A stretch of DNA of 64,000 nt from Ferrimonas sediminicola (GCF_005116715.1 NZ_SWCI01000004.1:248001-312000); one strand, 5' to 3'. Counted from the first letter of the stretch, positions 31,843 through 41,133 are shown. A program made the numbers and translations. Notes: a model not told the origin generated them from the sequence alone.

Positions 31843-32814
31843 TTACAGGCTAATGCCTACTTTGGCCAGGTCCTTGGCGGTCACAGTCTTGGGCACGGAC
31901 ACATAACCGTCTTTCTCAACAATGGTCTGGCCCTGCTTGGACAGCACGAACTTCAGGAATTCGCGAGTCATGGGATCCAGCTCCTTGTTGGGGTGCTTGT
32001 TCACGTAAACGTACAGGTAACGGCTCAGGGGGTAGGTACCGTTGGCGGCGTTCTCGGTGGAGGCCGCGATGAACTTGCCGCCCTTCTTGGACAGGGGAAC
32101 CGCTTTCACACCGGCGGTCTTGTAACCGATGCCGGAGTAGCCGATGGCGTTCAGGCTGGTGGACACGGACTGGACCACGGAAGCGGAACCGGGCTGTTCG
32201 TTGACGCTGGCCTTGAAGTCGCCCTTACACAGGGCTTTCTTCTTGAAGTAACCGTAGGTACCGGAAACGGAGTTACGGCCGTACAGCTGCACATCCTTGC
32301 CGGCGAAGCTGCCGGTCAGGCCCAGATCACCCCAGCGGTTGACGTCGCCGCCGCCGCACTTGCGGGTGGAGGAGAAGATGCCATCCACCTGCTTGATGGT
32401 CAGGCCTTCGATGGGGTTGTCCTTGTGGACGAACACCGCCAGGGCGTCGATGGCAACGCGGATGGCGGTGGGTTTGTAGCCGTAGTGCTTAACGAAGGCT
32501 TCCTCTTCGTTAGGCTTCATCTTGCGGCTCATGGGACCGAACTGGGAGGTGCCCTCGGTCAGGGCCGGTGGCGCGGTAGAGGAGCCGGCGGCTTGAATCT
32601 GGGGGTTCACGTTGGGGTACAGACGCTTAAACTCCTCGGCCCACAGAGTCATCATGTTGGCCAGGGTATCGGAACCCACAGAGGAGAAATTGCCAGATAC
32701 GCCGCTGGTCTTCTGGTAAGCGGGCAGAGCGGGGTCGATGGCAGCAGAGGTGGCAGAAGCGAACAGGGTTGCTGCGGCAAAGCCCAGTGCACTAGCAAGA
32801 TGTTTGATTTTCAT
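31843..32814 (-). CDS. pstS: Periplasmic phosphate-binding protein PstS
   Basis: Captures phosphate for PstCAB. The start was set at ATG 32814, which follows GGAG and opens a clear Sec signal peptide ([25 protein letters not shown]); an in-frame start at 32859 would add 15 residues ahead of it. The 323-residue product has the phosphate-binding segments [16 protein letters not shown] and [12 protein letters not shown]. It lies after phoB-phoR on the same strand, apart from the rest of the pst operon, with its own tandem PhoB boxes upstream. Confidence 0.95.
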   Translation of the reverse strand: MKIKHLASALGFAAATLFASATSAAIDPALPAYQKTSGVSGNFSSVGSDTLANMMTLWAEEFKRLYPNVNPQIQAAGSSTAPPALTEGTSQFGPMSRKMKPNEEEAFVKHYGYKPTAIRVAIDALAVFVHKDNPIEGLTIKQVDGIFSSTRKCGGGDVNRWGDLGLTGSFAGKDVQLYGRNSVSGTYGYFKKKALCKGDFKASVNEQPGSASVVQSVSTSLNAIGYSGIGYKTAGVKAVPLSKKGGKFIAASTENAANGTYPLSRYLYVYVNKHPNKELDPMTREFLKFVLSKQGQTIVEKDGYVSVPKTVTAKDLAKVGISL

Positions 32815-32877
32815 TTGGATTACTCCGGTATCTTCCGTAATCAGGTTTCGTGACGGCACTCAGTATCGACTCTGAAG

Positions 32878-32906
32878 ATGACACTTATGTGACCATGGGG
32901 TGACTG
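32878..32906. promoter_or_regulatory. Tandem PhoB boxes upstream of pstS
   Basis: On the minus strand three GTCA cores recur at exact 11-base spacing (AGTCACC, GGTCACA, TGTCATC), giving two overlapping PhoB boxes about 65-90 bases upstream of the pstS start. The last half-site is GTGTCAT, close to consensus. The arrangement fits strong PhoB-dependent induction. Confidence 0.75.
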
Positions 32907-32949
32907 GTCGATGACACCGGGGAGGACGGAGCCCCGGCGGCGCCATCCC

Positions 32950-34251
32950 CTAGGCCCGTGCCGGCTGCTGGGCCGAGATCAGGTTGGAGGGGATGGAGAA
33001 CCCGAAGGTACTGCCCTCTCCGGGCACACTCTGGATCTCCAGGTGGCTGTTGTGGTGATTCAGTGCATGCTTGACGATCGCCAGGCCCAGGCCGCTGCCG
33101 CCAGTCTGGCGGGAGCGGGCCCTATCCACCCGGTAGAAACGCTCGGTGAGTCTGGGTAGGTGTTCCGGGGCGATCCCCTCACCGGAATCCTGGACCTCGA
33201 ATCGTCCAACCCCCTCCCGATGGCGCCAGGAGACGCGGATCTGCCCCCCCTCGGGGGTATAGTTGACGGCGTTCTGCACCAGGTTGGCGCAGGCGCTGCG
33301 GATCTGCAATTCGTCACCGAACATATCCAGGGCCGGGTCGATCTCGACGCTGATGGTGTGCCGGCCCGCGGACACCGCCCTCGCCTCCTCGGCCACCTGT
33401 TCCAGCAGCAAGCCCATGGCGATGCGCCTGGCGGGATCCACCTCGGTGGAGACCTCGATCTTCGACAGAGTCAGCAACTGATCCACCAGGCCCTTCATCC
33501 GCAAGGTCTGATCGGTCATCGCCTGCACCTGCTTCTCATCCTGGGCAGGCATCATGCTCATGATCTCCAGATACCCCTGGAGCACGGTGAGCGGGGTCTT
33601 CAGCTCGTGGGAGACGTTCGCCACGAAATCACGGCGCATCTGCTCCAGTTGGCGCAGCCGGGTAACGTCCCGGGCCAGCAGCAGCTTCTGGTTGTCGCCG
33701 TAGGCCATGATGCGGATCTCCAGCAGCCTGGCGTCCGAGGCAGCCGAGGCCATCTCGATGGGCTCATCGTAGCGGTTGTTGTGCAGGTACTTGGAAAACT
33801 TGGGGTAACGAATCAGGTTGTCGATCCGCTGGCCGGCGTCCTGGGGCCAATGGATCCCCAGGTGCAGCTCCGCCAACTTGTTGCACCAGGCGATCTCCCC
33901 CTCGTGCCCCATCACCACCGCCGCATCGGGCAGGGCCTCGGCCCCTTCACGGAAACGGGAGAGCAGCCTCGCCAACTGAGAACGGCGGCGACGGTTCTTG
34001 CCCTGGAGGCGATAGATGCCGTTAAAGATGGGCTCCCAGCTGCCGCTGCCGTGTGGGGGGGTCAGGCGGCGATCTTTCCAGAGCCAGTGCGCCAGGCGGG
34101 AGAGGTGACGGTAGTGATAGCCCAGCAGGACCAGGGAACCGGCAAACAGCAGCAACAACAGCTGACCCACCAGCAGGCCGACAACGGCCCACAAAGAGAA
34201 CCACAGTGCCAGGCGTCCAGCCAGGCGGTAGCCGGAATACTCTTCAAACAT
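32950..34251 (-). CDS. phoR: Phosphate regulon sensor histidine kinase PhoR
   Basis: Membrane kinase of the Pho two-component system. The 433-residue product (E. coli 431) has two N-terminal helices (about 13-45), a basic linker, a PAS domain (about 105-195), the dimerisation/phosphoacceptor motif FVANVSHELKTPL (His 215), and the ATP-binding N, G1 and G2 boxes (NLVQNAVNYTPEGG, DSGEGI, GGSGLGLAIVKH). It lies 92 bases after phoB with a hairpin terminator in the gap, so its level probably depends on readthrough. Confidence 0.96.
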   Translation of the reverse strand: MFEEYSGYRLAGRLALWFSLWAVVGLLVGQLLLLLFAGSLVLLGYHYRHLSRLAHWLWKDRRLTPPHGSGSWEPIFNGIYRLQGKNRRRRSQLARLLSRFREGAEALPDAAVVMGHEGEIAWCNKLAELHLGIHWPQDAGQRIDNLIRYPKFSKYLHNNRYDEPIEMASAASDARLLEIRIMAYGDNQKLLLARDVTRLRQLEQMRRDFVANVSHELKTPLTVLQGYLEIMSMMPAQDEKQVQAMTDQTLRMKGLVDQLLTLSKIEVSTEVDPARRIAMGLLLEQVAEEARAVSAGRHTISVEIDPALDMFGDELQIRSACANLVQNAVNYTPEGGQIRVSWRHREGVGRFEVQDSGEGIAPEHLPRLTERFYRVDRARSRQTGGSGLGLAIVKHALNHHNSHLEIQSVPGEGSTFGFSIPSNLISAQQPARA

Positions 34252-34276
34252 TCAATCTGCCTTACACAGAGGGGTA

Positions 34277-34323
34277 AAACAAAAAACCCATTGCCGCGTC
34301 GCTGGGTGCGCAGGGCAATGGGT
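34277..34323 (-). terminator. Terminator between phoB and phoR
   Basis: On the minus strand ACCCATTGCC pairs with GGCAATGGGT around an 18-base loop and is followed by TTTTTTGTTTT (34277-34286). It lies about 20 bases past the phoB stop and about 25 bases before the phoR start, so it should reduce phoR transcription relative to phoB. Confidence 0.8.
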
Positions 34324-34343
34324 CGTGGGGGCGGCCTGGTGCC

Positions 34344-35033
34344 CTACACCTTGGTGGAGAAGCGGTATCCGGCTCCCCGAACAGTCTGAATCAGGGTGTC
34401 GTGCCCCTTGGCCTGGATCGCTTTCCTCAATCGGCGGATATGCACATCCACGGTGCGATCCTCAACATATACATTGGTCCCCCAGACGTTGTCCAGCAGT
34501 TGTTCTCGGCTGTAGACCCGCTCGGGGTGGGTCATGAAGAAGTGCAGCAGGCGGAATTCGGTGGGCCCCATCTCCAGCTGCTCCTCGTCAACGCTGACCC
34601 TGTGGCTCACCGGGTCCAGCTTGAGGCCGCGAATTTCGATGGACTCCTCCAGCCGAGTGGGGGCGCTGCGGCGCAGTACCGCCTTGATGCGCGCCACCAG
34701 CTCCTTGGGAGAGAAAGGCTTGGTCATGTAATCGTCGGCGCCCACCTCCAGGCCACGGACCCGGTCCTCCTCCTCACCGCGGGCGGTCAGCATGATGATG
34801 GGGATCTGGCGGGTATGGTCCTGGCTGCGCATCTGCTTGGCCAGTTGAATCCCGCTGCCGCCGGGCAGCATCCAGTCCAGCAGGACCAGGTCGGGGAGGG
34901 GTTCAACCAGTTTTTGAACTCCCTGTTCAAAATCTTCCGCGCTGACGGTCTGGAAGCCATGTTGGTCCAGGACAAAGGTCAGCATCTCGCGAATGGCTGA
35001 TTCATCTTCGACTATTAAGATGCGGGCAGTCAT
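34344..35033 (-). CDS. phoB: Phosphate regulon response regulator PhoB
   Basis: DNA-binding activator of the Pho regulon. Starting at ATG 35033 gives [18 protein letters not shown] and a 229-residue protein, the exact E. coli length; an upstream ATG at 35054 would add seven unconserved residues. The receiver domain has the acidic pocket ED (9-10) and phospho-acceptor Asp 53 in [11 protein letters not shown]. The C-terminal winged-helix domain (about 130-229) ends with [11 protein letters not shown] and [10 protein letters not shown] PhoB-box-like sequence upstream (35085-35103) indicates autoregulation. Confidence 0.97.
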   Translation of the reverse strand: MTARILIVEDESAIREMLTFVLDQHGFQTVSAEDFEQGVQKLVEPLPDLVLLDWMLPGGSGIQLAKQMRSQDHTRQIPIIMLTARGEEEDRVRGLEVGADDYMTKPFSPKELVARIKAVLRRSAPTRLEESIEIRGLKLDPVSHRVSVDEEQLEMGPTEFRLLHFFMTHPERVYSREQLLDNVWGTNVYVEDRTVDVHIRRLRKAIQAKGHDTLIQTVRGAGYRFSTKV

Positions 35034-35084
35034 TACCTTACTATGCTCCATCATGAATGAACTGAGCAGATTATGGGTCTGCCT

Positions 35085-35103
35085 TATTACAGAAATATGA
35101 CGT
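35085..35103. promoter_or_regulatory. PhoB-box-like repeat upstream of phoB
   Basis: On the minus strand ACGTCAT-ATTT-CTGTAAT matches the PhoB box at 5 of 7 and 6 of 7 half-site positions with an AT-only spacer. It lies about 55 bases upstream of the phoB start. Confidence 0.65.
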
Positions 35104-35121
35104 AGCTGAACACGGAGTCAA

Positions 35122-35146
35122 TAAAAAAGGGGCCTTAAGGCCCCTT
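35122..35146 (-). terminator. Terminator after the porin gene
   Basis: On the minus strand AAGGGGCC and GGCCCCTT form a stem with a short TTAA centre, followed by a T tract (35123-35128). It lies about 30 bases past the porin stop and just upstream of the phoB PhoB box. Confidence 0.9.
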
Positions 35147-35176
35147 ACGATGTGACACTCGGCGTCCGCCACCGGC

Positions 35177-36103
35177 TTAGAACTTGTGCTCGAGACCGAT
35201 GCCGAAGTAGTCGTCACTGTTGGCGGCGGACTCCAGGTCACGCTGGGTGTAGTAGGCAAACAGCTTGGTGGGCTTGCCCAGCTTGTAGTCGGCGCCAACG
35301 GAGATGGCATCCCCCTTGGTGTCCATGTCCTGGTACTGAGCCTTCAGGGTGACGGCGCTGAGCTTGTAGGCCGCGCTGACCATGAAGCCGTCGATGCTGT
35401 CCTTGCCCGCAGCCTCCTGGTCCTGGTAGATGGCACCCAGTTTGAAATCACCAATCTTGCCCTGGACGGTGGCGCGCAGGATGTTGTCAAAGCCCTTGAC
35501 GTCGGTGTCGTAGGCCACTGACGCGTAGAAGGGGGACTTCTTCAGCTTGGCGTCGCCGTACATGGCCGCCAGGGATAAGCCGTCATCGCCGTTCTTCTGG
35601 CTGGAGGACTCTTCGGCAACATAGGTGGCGCCGAACTTGAAGCCGCCCAGGGCGGGGGTCAGGTAGGTGACGGTCTGCTCCATGCGGTTTTCACCCTTGA
35701 ACAGGTGCTTGATGTCTCCCTGCAGGTCGCCGAACAGGTCAACCTTACCCTGGGACCTTTTCAGCATGGTGTCGTTACGACCCACGGAGATGGCACCGAA
35801 GCTGCCGCGCAGACCCACGAACTGGTTACGCGCCTTGAAGTTCTCCTTCACATCGTCGCCGGTATCGACTTCATACTCGATGGTGTAGAACGCCTCCAGC
35901 GAGGGGCTCAGCTCCAGGGCGCCCTTCACACCCAGACGGGAAGCATTGGAATGCACGCCGGTGGTGCTCTCGCCATCAACGTCGAAGCTGTCCACGGTGA
36001 CATTCATCTTGCCGTAGACGGTCACGGCGTCGGCGGCGGTGGCGGTCATGGGCAGAGAGGCGGCCACCAGGGCGGCAATCAGGGTGGGCTTGATCAGGTT
36101 CAT
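35177..36103 (-). CDS. Outer-membrane porin (general/phosphate-type)
   Basis: ATG 36103, after AAGGAAAATCGAG, opens a signal peptide ending in TATAA, followed by DAVTVYGKMNVTVDSF, a typical gram-negative trimeric porin first strand. The 308-residue product ends in GIGLEHKF; the terminal Phe is the outer-membrane assembly signal. Alternating beta-strand patterns run throughout. Its position beside phoB and the CTGTCA half-sites upstream suggest a phosphate-starvation-induced porin comparable to PhoE in role. Anion selectivity cannot be judged. Confidence 0.88.
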   Translation of the reverse strand: MNLIKPTLIAALVAASLPMTATAADAVTVYGKMNVTVDSFDVDGESTTGVHSNASRLGVKGALELSPSLEAFYTIEYEVDTGDDVKENFKARNQFVGLRGSFGAISVGRNDTMLKRSQGKVDLFGDLQGDIKHLFKGENRMEQTVTYLTPALGGFKFGATYVAEESSSQKNGDDGLSLAAMYGDAKLKKSPFYASVAYDTDVKGFDNILRATVQGKIGDFKLGAIYQDQEAAGKDSIDGFMVSAAYKLSAVTLKAQYQDMDTKGDAISVGADYKLGKPTKLFAYYTQRDLESAANSDDYFGIGLEHKF

Positions 36104-36164
36104 CTCGATTTTCCTTGTCAAAAAATAGGCTGTCTTGTTTTGATGGACGCAGTGTACGAGTCAC

Positions 36165-36206
36165 GTGTGACAGTTTTATTGCGTAATCACAGTGGCATAT
36201 GACAGT
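36165..36206. promoter_or_regulatory. Possible PhoB half-sites upstream of the porin gene
   Basis: On the minus strand CTGTCAT (36199-36205) and CTGTCAC (36167-36173) are 32 bases apart, about three helical turns, with a weaker CTGTGAT (36186-36192) between. The spacing is not the canonical 11 bases, so this is weaker than the other sites. The segment also lies upstream of the divergent rdgC. Confidence 0.45.
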
Positions 36207-36374
36207 TTTGTTGCAGTGAAATGGGCCCCTCCTCCGCACACTCCCCTGTTCGATGGCGTCACCGCCGAGGCTTCTCCTCAAGCTGGCCCGCCCGGCTGCC
36301 GCTATCCCTTGCCCGTAAGCGGCGATGCCAATACACTGGCGGGCCATTCCCAATCCCATAGTCAGGACAACGCC

Positions 36375-37289
36375 ATGTGGTTTAAGAATTTGTTGCTCTA
36401 CCGCCTCACCAAACCCACCCAGTGGGACGCCGATGAGCTGGAACAGCAGCTGGACCCCTTCGTGTTCAAACCCGCCGGCAGCCAGGAGATCAGCAAGCTG
36501 GGCTTCGTCAAGCCTCTGGGCAAGGTGGGTGACAGCCTGGTGCACAGTGCCCAGGGCAACCTGCTGCTGGCCATCGAGAAGGAGGAGAAGATGCTTCCGG
36601 CGGCGGTGATCCGCGAAGAGCTGGAGCAGAAGGTCAACCTGATCGAAGATGAGCAGGGGCGTAAGGTCACCAAGAAGGAGAAGGACAGCATCAAGGATGA
36701 GATCATCCACACCCTGCTGCCGCGGGCCTTCAGCCGCAAGAGTCGCACCCGGGCCCTGATCCTGGCTCCACTGCAGCTGGTGCTGGTGGAAGCCACCAGC
36801 CACACCAAGGCGGAGGAGCTGCTCAGCCTGCTGCGCAAGGCGATCGGTTCACTGCCCATCGCCCCGGTCAGCATGACCCGGCTTCCCGAGGAGTCAATGA
36901 CCGAGTGGGTGACCCGTGGCCACGTCGGTGAGGGGTTCACCCTGCTGGATGAAGCCACCCTCAAGAGCCCCCTGGAGGACGGCGGCAGTGTGACGGTGAA
37001 ACAGATGGCCCTGAACAGCGACGAGGTGACCGCCCATATCGAACAGGGCCTGGAGGTCACCAAGATCGCCCTGGAGTACCGGGATACCCTCTCCCTGGTG
37101 CTGGGAGCCGACCTGTCGGTGAAGCGCCTCAAGTTCAGCGAAGAGATTCGCGATCAGAACAGTGAGTTCGACAAGGAGGAGCTGGCCGCCCGCCTGGACG
37201 CCGATTTTGCCCTGATGTGTGGCGAACTGACCGGCTTCCTGCCCGATCTGTTCGCCGCCCTAGGAGGGGTGGAACAGGAGAAGGTGTAG
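36375..37289 (+). CDS. rdgC: Recombination-associated protein RdgC
   Basis: Ring-forming DNA-binding protein that restrains RecA filament formation. ATG 36375 gives MWFKNLLLYRL, the conserved RdgC start, and a 304-residue protein (E. coli 303); the frame extends 61 codons further upstream without conserved sequence. The protein contains SHTKAEELLSLLRKAIG and the C-terminal DADFALMCGELTGFLPDL typical of the family. A strong terminator follows. It is divergent from the porin gene. Confidence 0.95.
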   Translation: MWFKNLLLYRLTKPTQWDADELEQQLDPFVFKPAGSQEISKLGFVKPLGKVGDSLVHSAQGNLLLAIEKEEKMLPAAVIREELEQKVNLIEDEQGRKVTKKEKDSIKDEIIHTLLPRAFSRKSRTRALILAPLQLVLVEATSHTKAEELLSLLRKAIGSLPIAPVSMTRLPEESMTEWVTRGHVGEGFTLLDEATLKSPLEDGGSVTVKQMALNSDEVTAHIEQGLEVTKIALEYRDTLSLVLGADLSVKRLKFSEEIRDQNSEFDKEELAARLDADFALMCGELTGFLPDLFAALGGVEQEKV

Positions 37290-37304
37290 TCTCTCGATGA
37301 GGGA

Positions 37305-37329
37305 GGGCGGGGACCACCCCGCCCTTTTT
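37305..37329 (+). terminator. Terminator after rdgC
   Basis: GGGCGGGG and CCCCGCCC around an ACCA loop are followed by TTTTT, 15 bases past the rdgC stop. Confidence 0.92.
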
Positions 37330-37336
37330 ATGTCCG

Positions 37337-39112
37337 CTACCTGGCCGGTTCCGCCGGCCAGGCCACCCCGGCCCAGGCCTCGAAGGCCCGCCTCTGAGCA
37401 GTGGAGGCGCCGGCCAGCGGCCGCAGTTTCAATGCATCGGCGGGCGTCGAGGTGGGAGTGACCTTGAGCTCGATCAGCCGGTCGCGGCGGAACAGGGTCA
37501 GCACCACCGGCCGGCCCACCGCCATCTCCCCCAGCCGATCCTGCCACTGGTCGGGACGCAGGCGCATGCCATCGATGGCCACCAGGCAGTCTGCTGTGGT
37601 CAGCCCGGCGCGCCAGGCTGGGCCATCCCGCCGCACATGAGTCACCCTGGCCAGGCCCCGCTCCTCCTTGAGCTCCAGCCCCAGCTCTGCCCTGTCGGGC
37701 TGCTGTTGGGGGACCCGCTCCAGGCCCAGCTGGGTCAGCATGGCATCGAAGTCGGGCTCGAACGGGGTGTCGATGGTCTGCTGCCACCAGCCACTGAAAT
37801 CCTCGCCGGTGATCTCTTTGAGACCGGTCAACACATCCTGCTCGTCAAACCCCAGGGGCAGCCGGTGGTGCTCATACAGGTAGCGGTGCAGATCCCGAAA
37901 ACTGTGGCGAGCCTCGCTGCGGCGGATCATCTCCAGATCCAGAGAGAGCGAGGCCAGATACCCCTCCGAGTAGATGTTGACGCTGTGGTTGCGGGCATAG
38001 TCGCCGCCGGTGGCAATCCAGTTGTCGAAGCTGGCCTCGGCCACGCTCTGAACCTGCCTGCCGGGGCGCGCCTCGCTGCGCTCGATGCGACCGGCCAGAT
38101 CCTCGAGGAACTCCTCGACGCTGATCAGCCCAGCCGGCAGCAGCAGCTGCTTCTGGAAGTAGCTGGTGGCCCCCTCCGCCAGCCACAGCAACCTGGTGTA
38201 GTTCTCCCCCTGATAGTCGTAGGGCACCAACCCCCTGGGGCGGTAGGCCTTTACATTCCAGGTATGGATGAACTCATGGGCGGTCAGGCTGAGGAAGCCC
38301 ACATAGTCCTTGCGCTTGTGAAAGCGGTAGCGGGGACGCTGGATCACCGTGGAGTTGAGGTGCTCGGTGGCGCCGCTGGCGCCGCCGGTAGCGTGGATCA
38401 TAAACAGATAACGCTCGAAGGGATAGCCCCCCCAGAGCCGCCCCCCTTCCGCCACCAGCTTCTGCAGATCCTCGGCGATCTGCCGCTCGTCGTAGTTGCC
38501 CTCCCCCCAGAACACCGCCTCATACTCCCGCCCCTCCTGGCGGAATCTCTGGCTGCTGTGCAGCCCGGTTTCGATGGGGCTGTCCACCAGCACATCATAA
38601 TTGGCGGCGGTGAACCGGTGTGGCTCGGGAGAGGCCATCCCGGACACGCTCCGCCAGCGCTCGGGCACCGACAGGAAGACCGACACCGGCTGATCACGCA
38701 GATCGGCGTTGTAGACGAAAGTGGCGGAGGCGTCCAGGTAGGCGTGACTGTCATCGATATGACGGGTCCTGTCGCCAAGTTCATTGGCGTAGAGCTGATA
38801 ACGGACGCTGACGTCGGTCGCCTCCGGCAGCGTCACCCGCCAGCGGCTTCTCGCCACCTTGGTGACCTCAAGGGGCCTGCCCCCGGCGTCGGTCACCTCG
38901 ACCCGGCGCAGCCCGTCGGCCAGGGGCAGCAGTTGGTAGCGTCCGGTGCGCCAGTCTGGCAGCTGAAACTCGAAGTGGCCCGGCTGCGCCGCCGGAAACC
39001 GGGCGGTAACGGTCGCCTGGTGGTGCTGAGGTTGGGTCATGTCGATCCGGTACTGGACCTGTCCCGCCGCCGGCAAGGCTGCCAGCGTCAGGGCGCAAAG
39101 AGCAAAACGCAT
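37337..39112 (-). CDS. Exported M61-family aminopeptidase with PDZ domain
   Basis: ATG 39112, after AAGGATTATCA, opens a signal peptide ending near AALPAAGQ, giving 591 residues. The N-terminal domain is of the M61 type, the central catalytic domain carries the zinc motif HEFIHTW (His279, Glu280, His283) with a downstream WLAEGATSYF that supplies the third ligand, and a C-terminal PDZ domain spans about residues 480-560 (RAGLTTADCLVAIDGMRL). M61 glycyl aminopeptidases act on short peptides with N-terminal Gly or Ala. Predicted periplasmic. No operon partner. Confidence 0.88.
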   Translation of the reverse strand: MRFALCALTLAALPAAGQVQYRIDMTQPQHHQATVTARFPAAQPGHFEFQLPDWRTGRYQLLPLADGLRRVEVTDAGGRPLEVTKVARSRWRVTLPEATDVSVRYQLYANELGDRTRHIDDSHAYLDASATFVYNADLRDQPVSVFLSVPERWRSVSGMASPEPHRFTAANYDVLVDSPIETGLHSSQRFRQEGREYEAVFWGEGNYDERQIAEDLQKLVAEGGRLWGGYPFERYLFMIHATGGASGATEHLNSTVIQRPRYRFHKRKDYVGFLSLTAHEFIHTWNVKAYRPRGLVPYDYQGENYTRLLWLAEGATSYFQKQLLLPAGLISVEEFLEDLAGRIERSEARPGRQVQSVAEASFDNWIATGGDYARNHSVNIYSEGYLASLSLDLEMIRRSEARHSFRDLHRYLYEHHRLPLGFDEQDVLTGLKEITGEDFSGWWQQTIDTPFEPDFDAMLTQLGLERVPQQQPDRAELGLELKEERGLARVTHVRRDGPAWRAGLTTADCLVAIDGMRLRPDQWQDRLGEMAVGRPVVLTLFRRDRLIELKVTPTSTPADALKLRPLAGASTAQRRAFEAWAGVAWPAEPAR

Positions 39113-39576
39113 TGATAATCCTTTTATTCCCGATTCTCTTCCTGGTGTGTCGCCGAGTATACCGCGACACGGCCGCCGACGGACGGAGGAACTGTCACGC
39201 TTTGTGTCCGGTAGGACGATGAGCCAGGGGGAGCCGAGGCGTTCCCTGTCGGCCACCCTGCCCCCGGCGCCGCGCCATCCTCGAGGCCATTTCGCTTAAA
39301 GCGAGGTGTAAACCGGAGCTGACATTGAAATCGCCCATAAATTACAATCATCACCGCCGATAGGTGACGAAAATGCGATTCACTGAGAGGGTTTTACTGG
39401 CCGGAGACGTCAACAACAATACCGGATTCGCAATAACCAAAATTTGAAAAGGCTTTGGTAAAAAGGGCGCTTGCACTTAACAACAAAGCCGTTACGATAC
39501 ACTCTGAGCCCTCCCAAAAAACGAATTGAACTTCAGAACAATCACTGGGCCGCCGAATTGAAGGTAGCAAACGCGA
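39113..39576. other. Gap upstream of the diguanylate cyclase gene
   Basis: About 460 bases without a credible gene. The left half is GC-rich and holds the divergent peptidase control region, including a TATACT box on the minus strand (39156-39161). The right half is AT-rich and holds a candidate plus-strand promoter (39471-39498). No RNA gene or repeat was recognised. Confidence 0.5.
39471..39498 (+). promoter_or_regulatory. Candidate promoter of the diguanylate cyclase gene
   Basis: TTGCAC (39471-39476) and TACGAT (39493-39498) are separated by 16 bases and lie about 80 bases before the start codon in AT-rich sequence. Confidence 0.45.
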
Positions 39577-41133
39577 ATGAATATGGTCACTGACGCCCAA
39601 TCTCAGCTGGAGCATATGCAAAAAAAGCTAGATAAAGTACGCAAAGAGCAACAAGAGCTCGAAGACGTACGCGCCAAACAGCTTCAGGGACTGATTCAAT
39701 TCTCAATGCGGCTGGGGCTGTGCTGTAAGGGCCAGAACCTGGAACTGGACACCCGCCTGGCCAAGATACGCCAACAGCTCTCCGATCCCAGCAACCTCGA
39801 CAGCGCCCTGCCCGAGATGGGCGAACTGAGCCGGGCCCTGCAGACCCAGTATCAGAACAACCAGCGCGAGATCGAGCATAACCAGCAGTCAATGCAGCAG
39901 CTCGCCAGGCAGCTCGCCAGCCTGAGCGGCATTCCGGAGAAGCTCAAACGGGAACTCAAGTACTACCAGCAGGATATCCAAAAACCGATCCACACCATCT
40001 GGGAGATCATTCCCAGAGTCGAGCAGTTGGTGAAATACTACGAACAACTGCTGCAGGAGCGACTCGCCAAAGAGGATCGTATTCCCACCACCCCCAAGCA
40101 CCGCCAACTGGCTCACGAACTGGCACAACTGCTCTCCGAGATCGAATTTCCCAACCAGTACGGTGAAGAGATCAACGCCATCAAGGCGATGCTCAGTGGT
40201 GATGTCCAGGTCGACCAACTGCTGGAGGCCTACAGTCAGGTGCTAAACATCCTGGTCTCGGAGATGGCCAAGGAGAAGAGCGCCTCCCAGCAGTTCCTGG
40301 CAGCCCTGACCGACTCCCTCTCGGTGGTGCGCCAGGCCATGGGGGAGAACTGGCAGGCCACCAGTAACAGCTTCAAGTCCAGCAGGGCATTCAACCAGAA
40401 GCTGAACAGTCACATGGGCCAGTTCAGCGATCAGGTGTCCGACGCCTGCGATCTGCAGACCCTGAAGGGCCAGGTGATCAATGAGCTGGCCTTTATCCGC
40501 CAGCAACTGACCAAGCGCGATGCCCAGGAGCAGAGCGAGTTTCAGGCATTGAAACTGAGCATCCAGAAGATGCAGGCGGAGATTAACAGCCTGACCGCCG
40601 AAGCCGCCAGCTACAAAGACAAACTGATTGAGCAGCAGCGGCTAAATCAGGTGGATGCCCTCACCCAGCTCCCCAACCGCGCCGCCCTGGATGAACAGCT
40701 CAAGCGCGCCTATCGCCAGTTCAAACGGTACGGTCACGATCTTTGGGTGACGGTGGCGGACATCGACCGCTTCAAGAGCATCAACGACAACTTCGGCCAC
40801 ACCACCGGGGACAAGACCCTGCAGGTGGTGTCCATGGCCCTGAAAAACTCGCTGCGCAAAGAGGAGTTTGTTGCTCGCTATGGCGGTGAGGAGTTCGTGG
40901 TGCTGCTGCCCGGCCTGGACCGGGAGCAGGTGCAGCAGGTACTGAATCGCATCCGTGAACGGATCAAGGCGATCCCCTTCAAATTCCGCGACGAGCGGCT
41001 CTCCATCACCGTCTCCATCGGCGCCGCCAAGGTGGGCGCCAACGAGACCATCCAGGAGACCTTCGAGCGGGCCGACGCCGCCCTCTACCGGGCCAAGCGC
41101 CAGGGCCGCGACAAGGTAGAGATGGACGACTGA
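39577..41133 (+). CDS. GGDEF-domain diguanylate cyclase with long coiled-coil N-terminus
   Basis: Predicted cytoplasmic enzyme making c-di-GMP. The 518 residues have a Q/E/L-rich N-terminal region of about 350 residues with several coiled-coil stretches (residues about 2-40, 60-115, 300-350) and no membrane helix, then a GGDEF domain beginning QVDALTQLPNR. The active-site motif is GGEEF (436-440), so the cyclase should be active. The inhibitory I-site reads RKEE (427-430) in place of RxxD, which may weaken product feedback. The N-terminal region is not a sensor domain I recognise. Confidence 0.9.
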   Translation: MNMVTDAQSQLEHMQKKLDKVRKEQQELEDVRAKQLQGLIQFSMRLGLCCKGQNLELDTRLAKIRQQLSDPSNLDSALPEMGELSRALQTQYQNNQREIEHNQQSMQQLARQLASLSGIPEKLKRELKYYQQDIQKPIHTIWEIIPRVEQLVKYYEQLLQERLAKEDRIPTTPKHRQLAHELAQLLSEIEFPNQYGEEINAIKAMLSGDVQVDQLLEAYSQVLNILVSEMAKEKSASQQFLAALTDSLSVVRQAMGENWQATSNSFKSSRAFNQKLNSHMGQFSDQVSDACDLQTLKGQVINELAFIRQQLTKRDAQEQSEFQALKLSIQKMQAEINSLTAEAASYKDKLIEQQRLNQVDALTQLPNRAALDEQLKRAYRQFKRYGHDLWVTVADIDRFKSINDNFGHTTGDKTLQVVSMALKNSLRKEEFVARYGGEEFVVLLPGLDREQVQQVLNRIRERIKAIPFKFRDERLSITVSIGAAKVGANETIQETFERADAALYRAKRQGRDKVEMDD

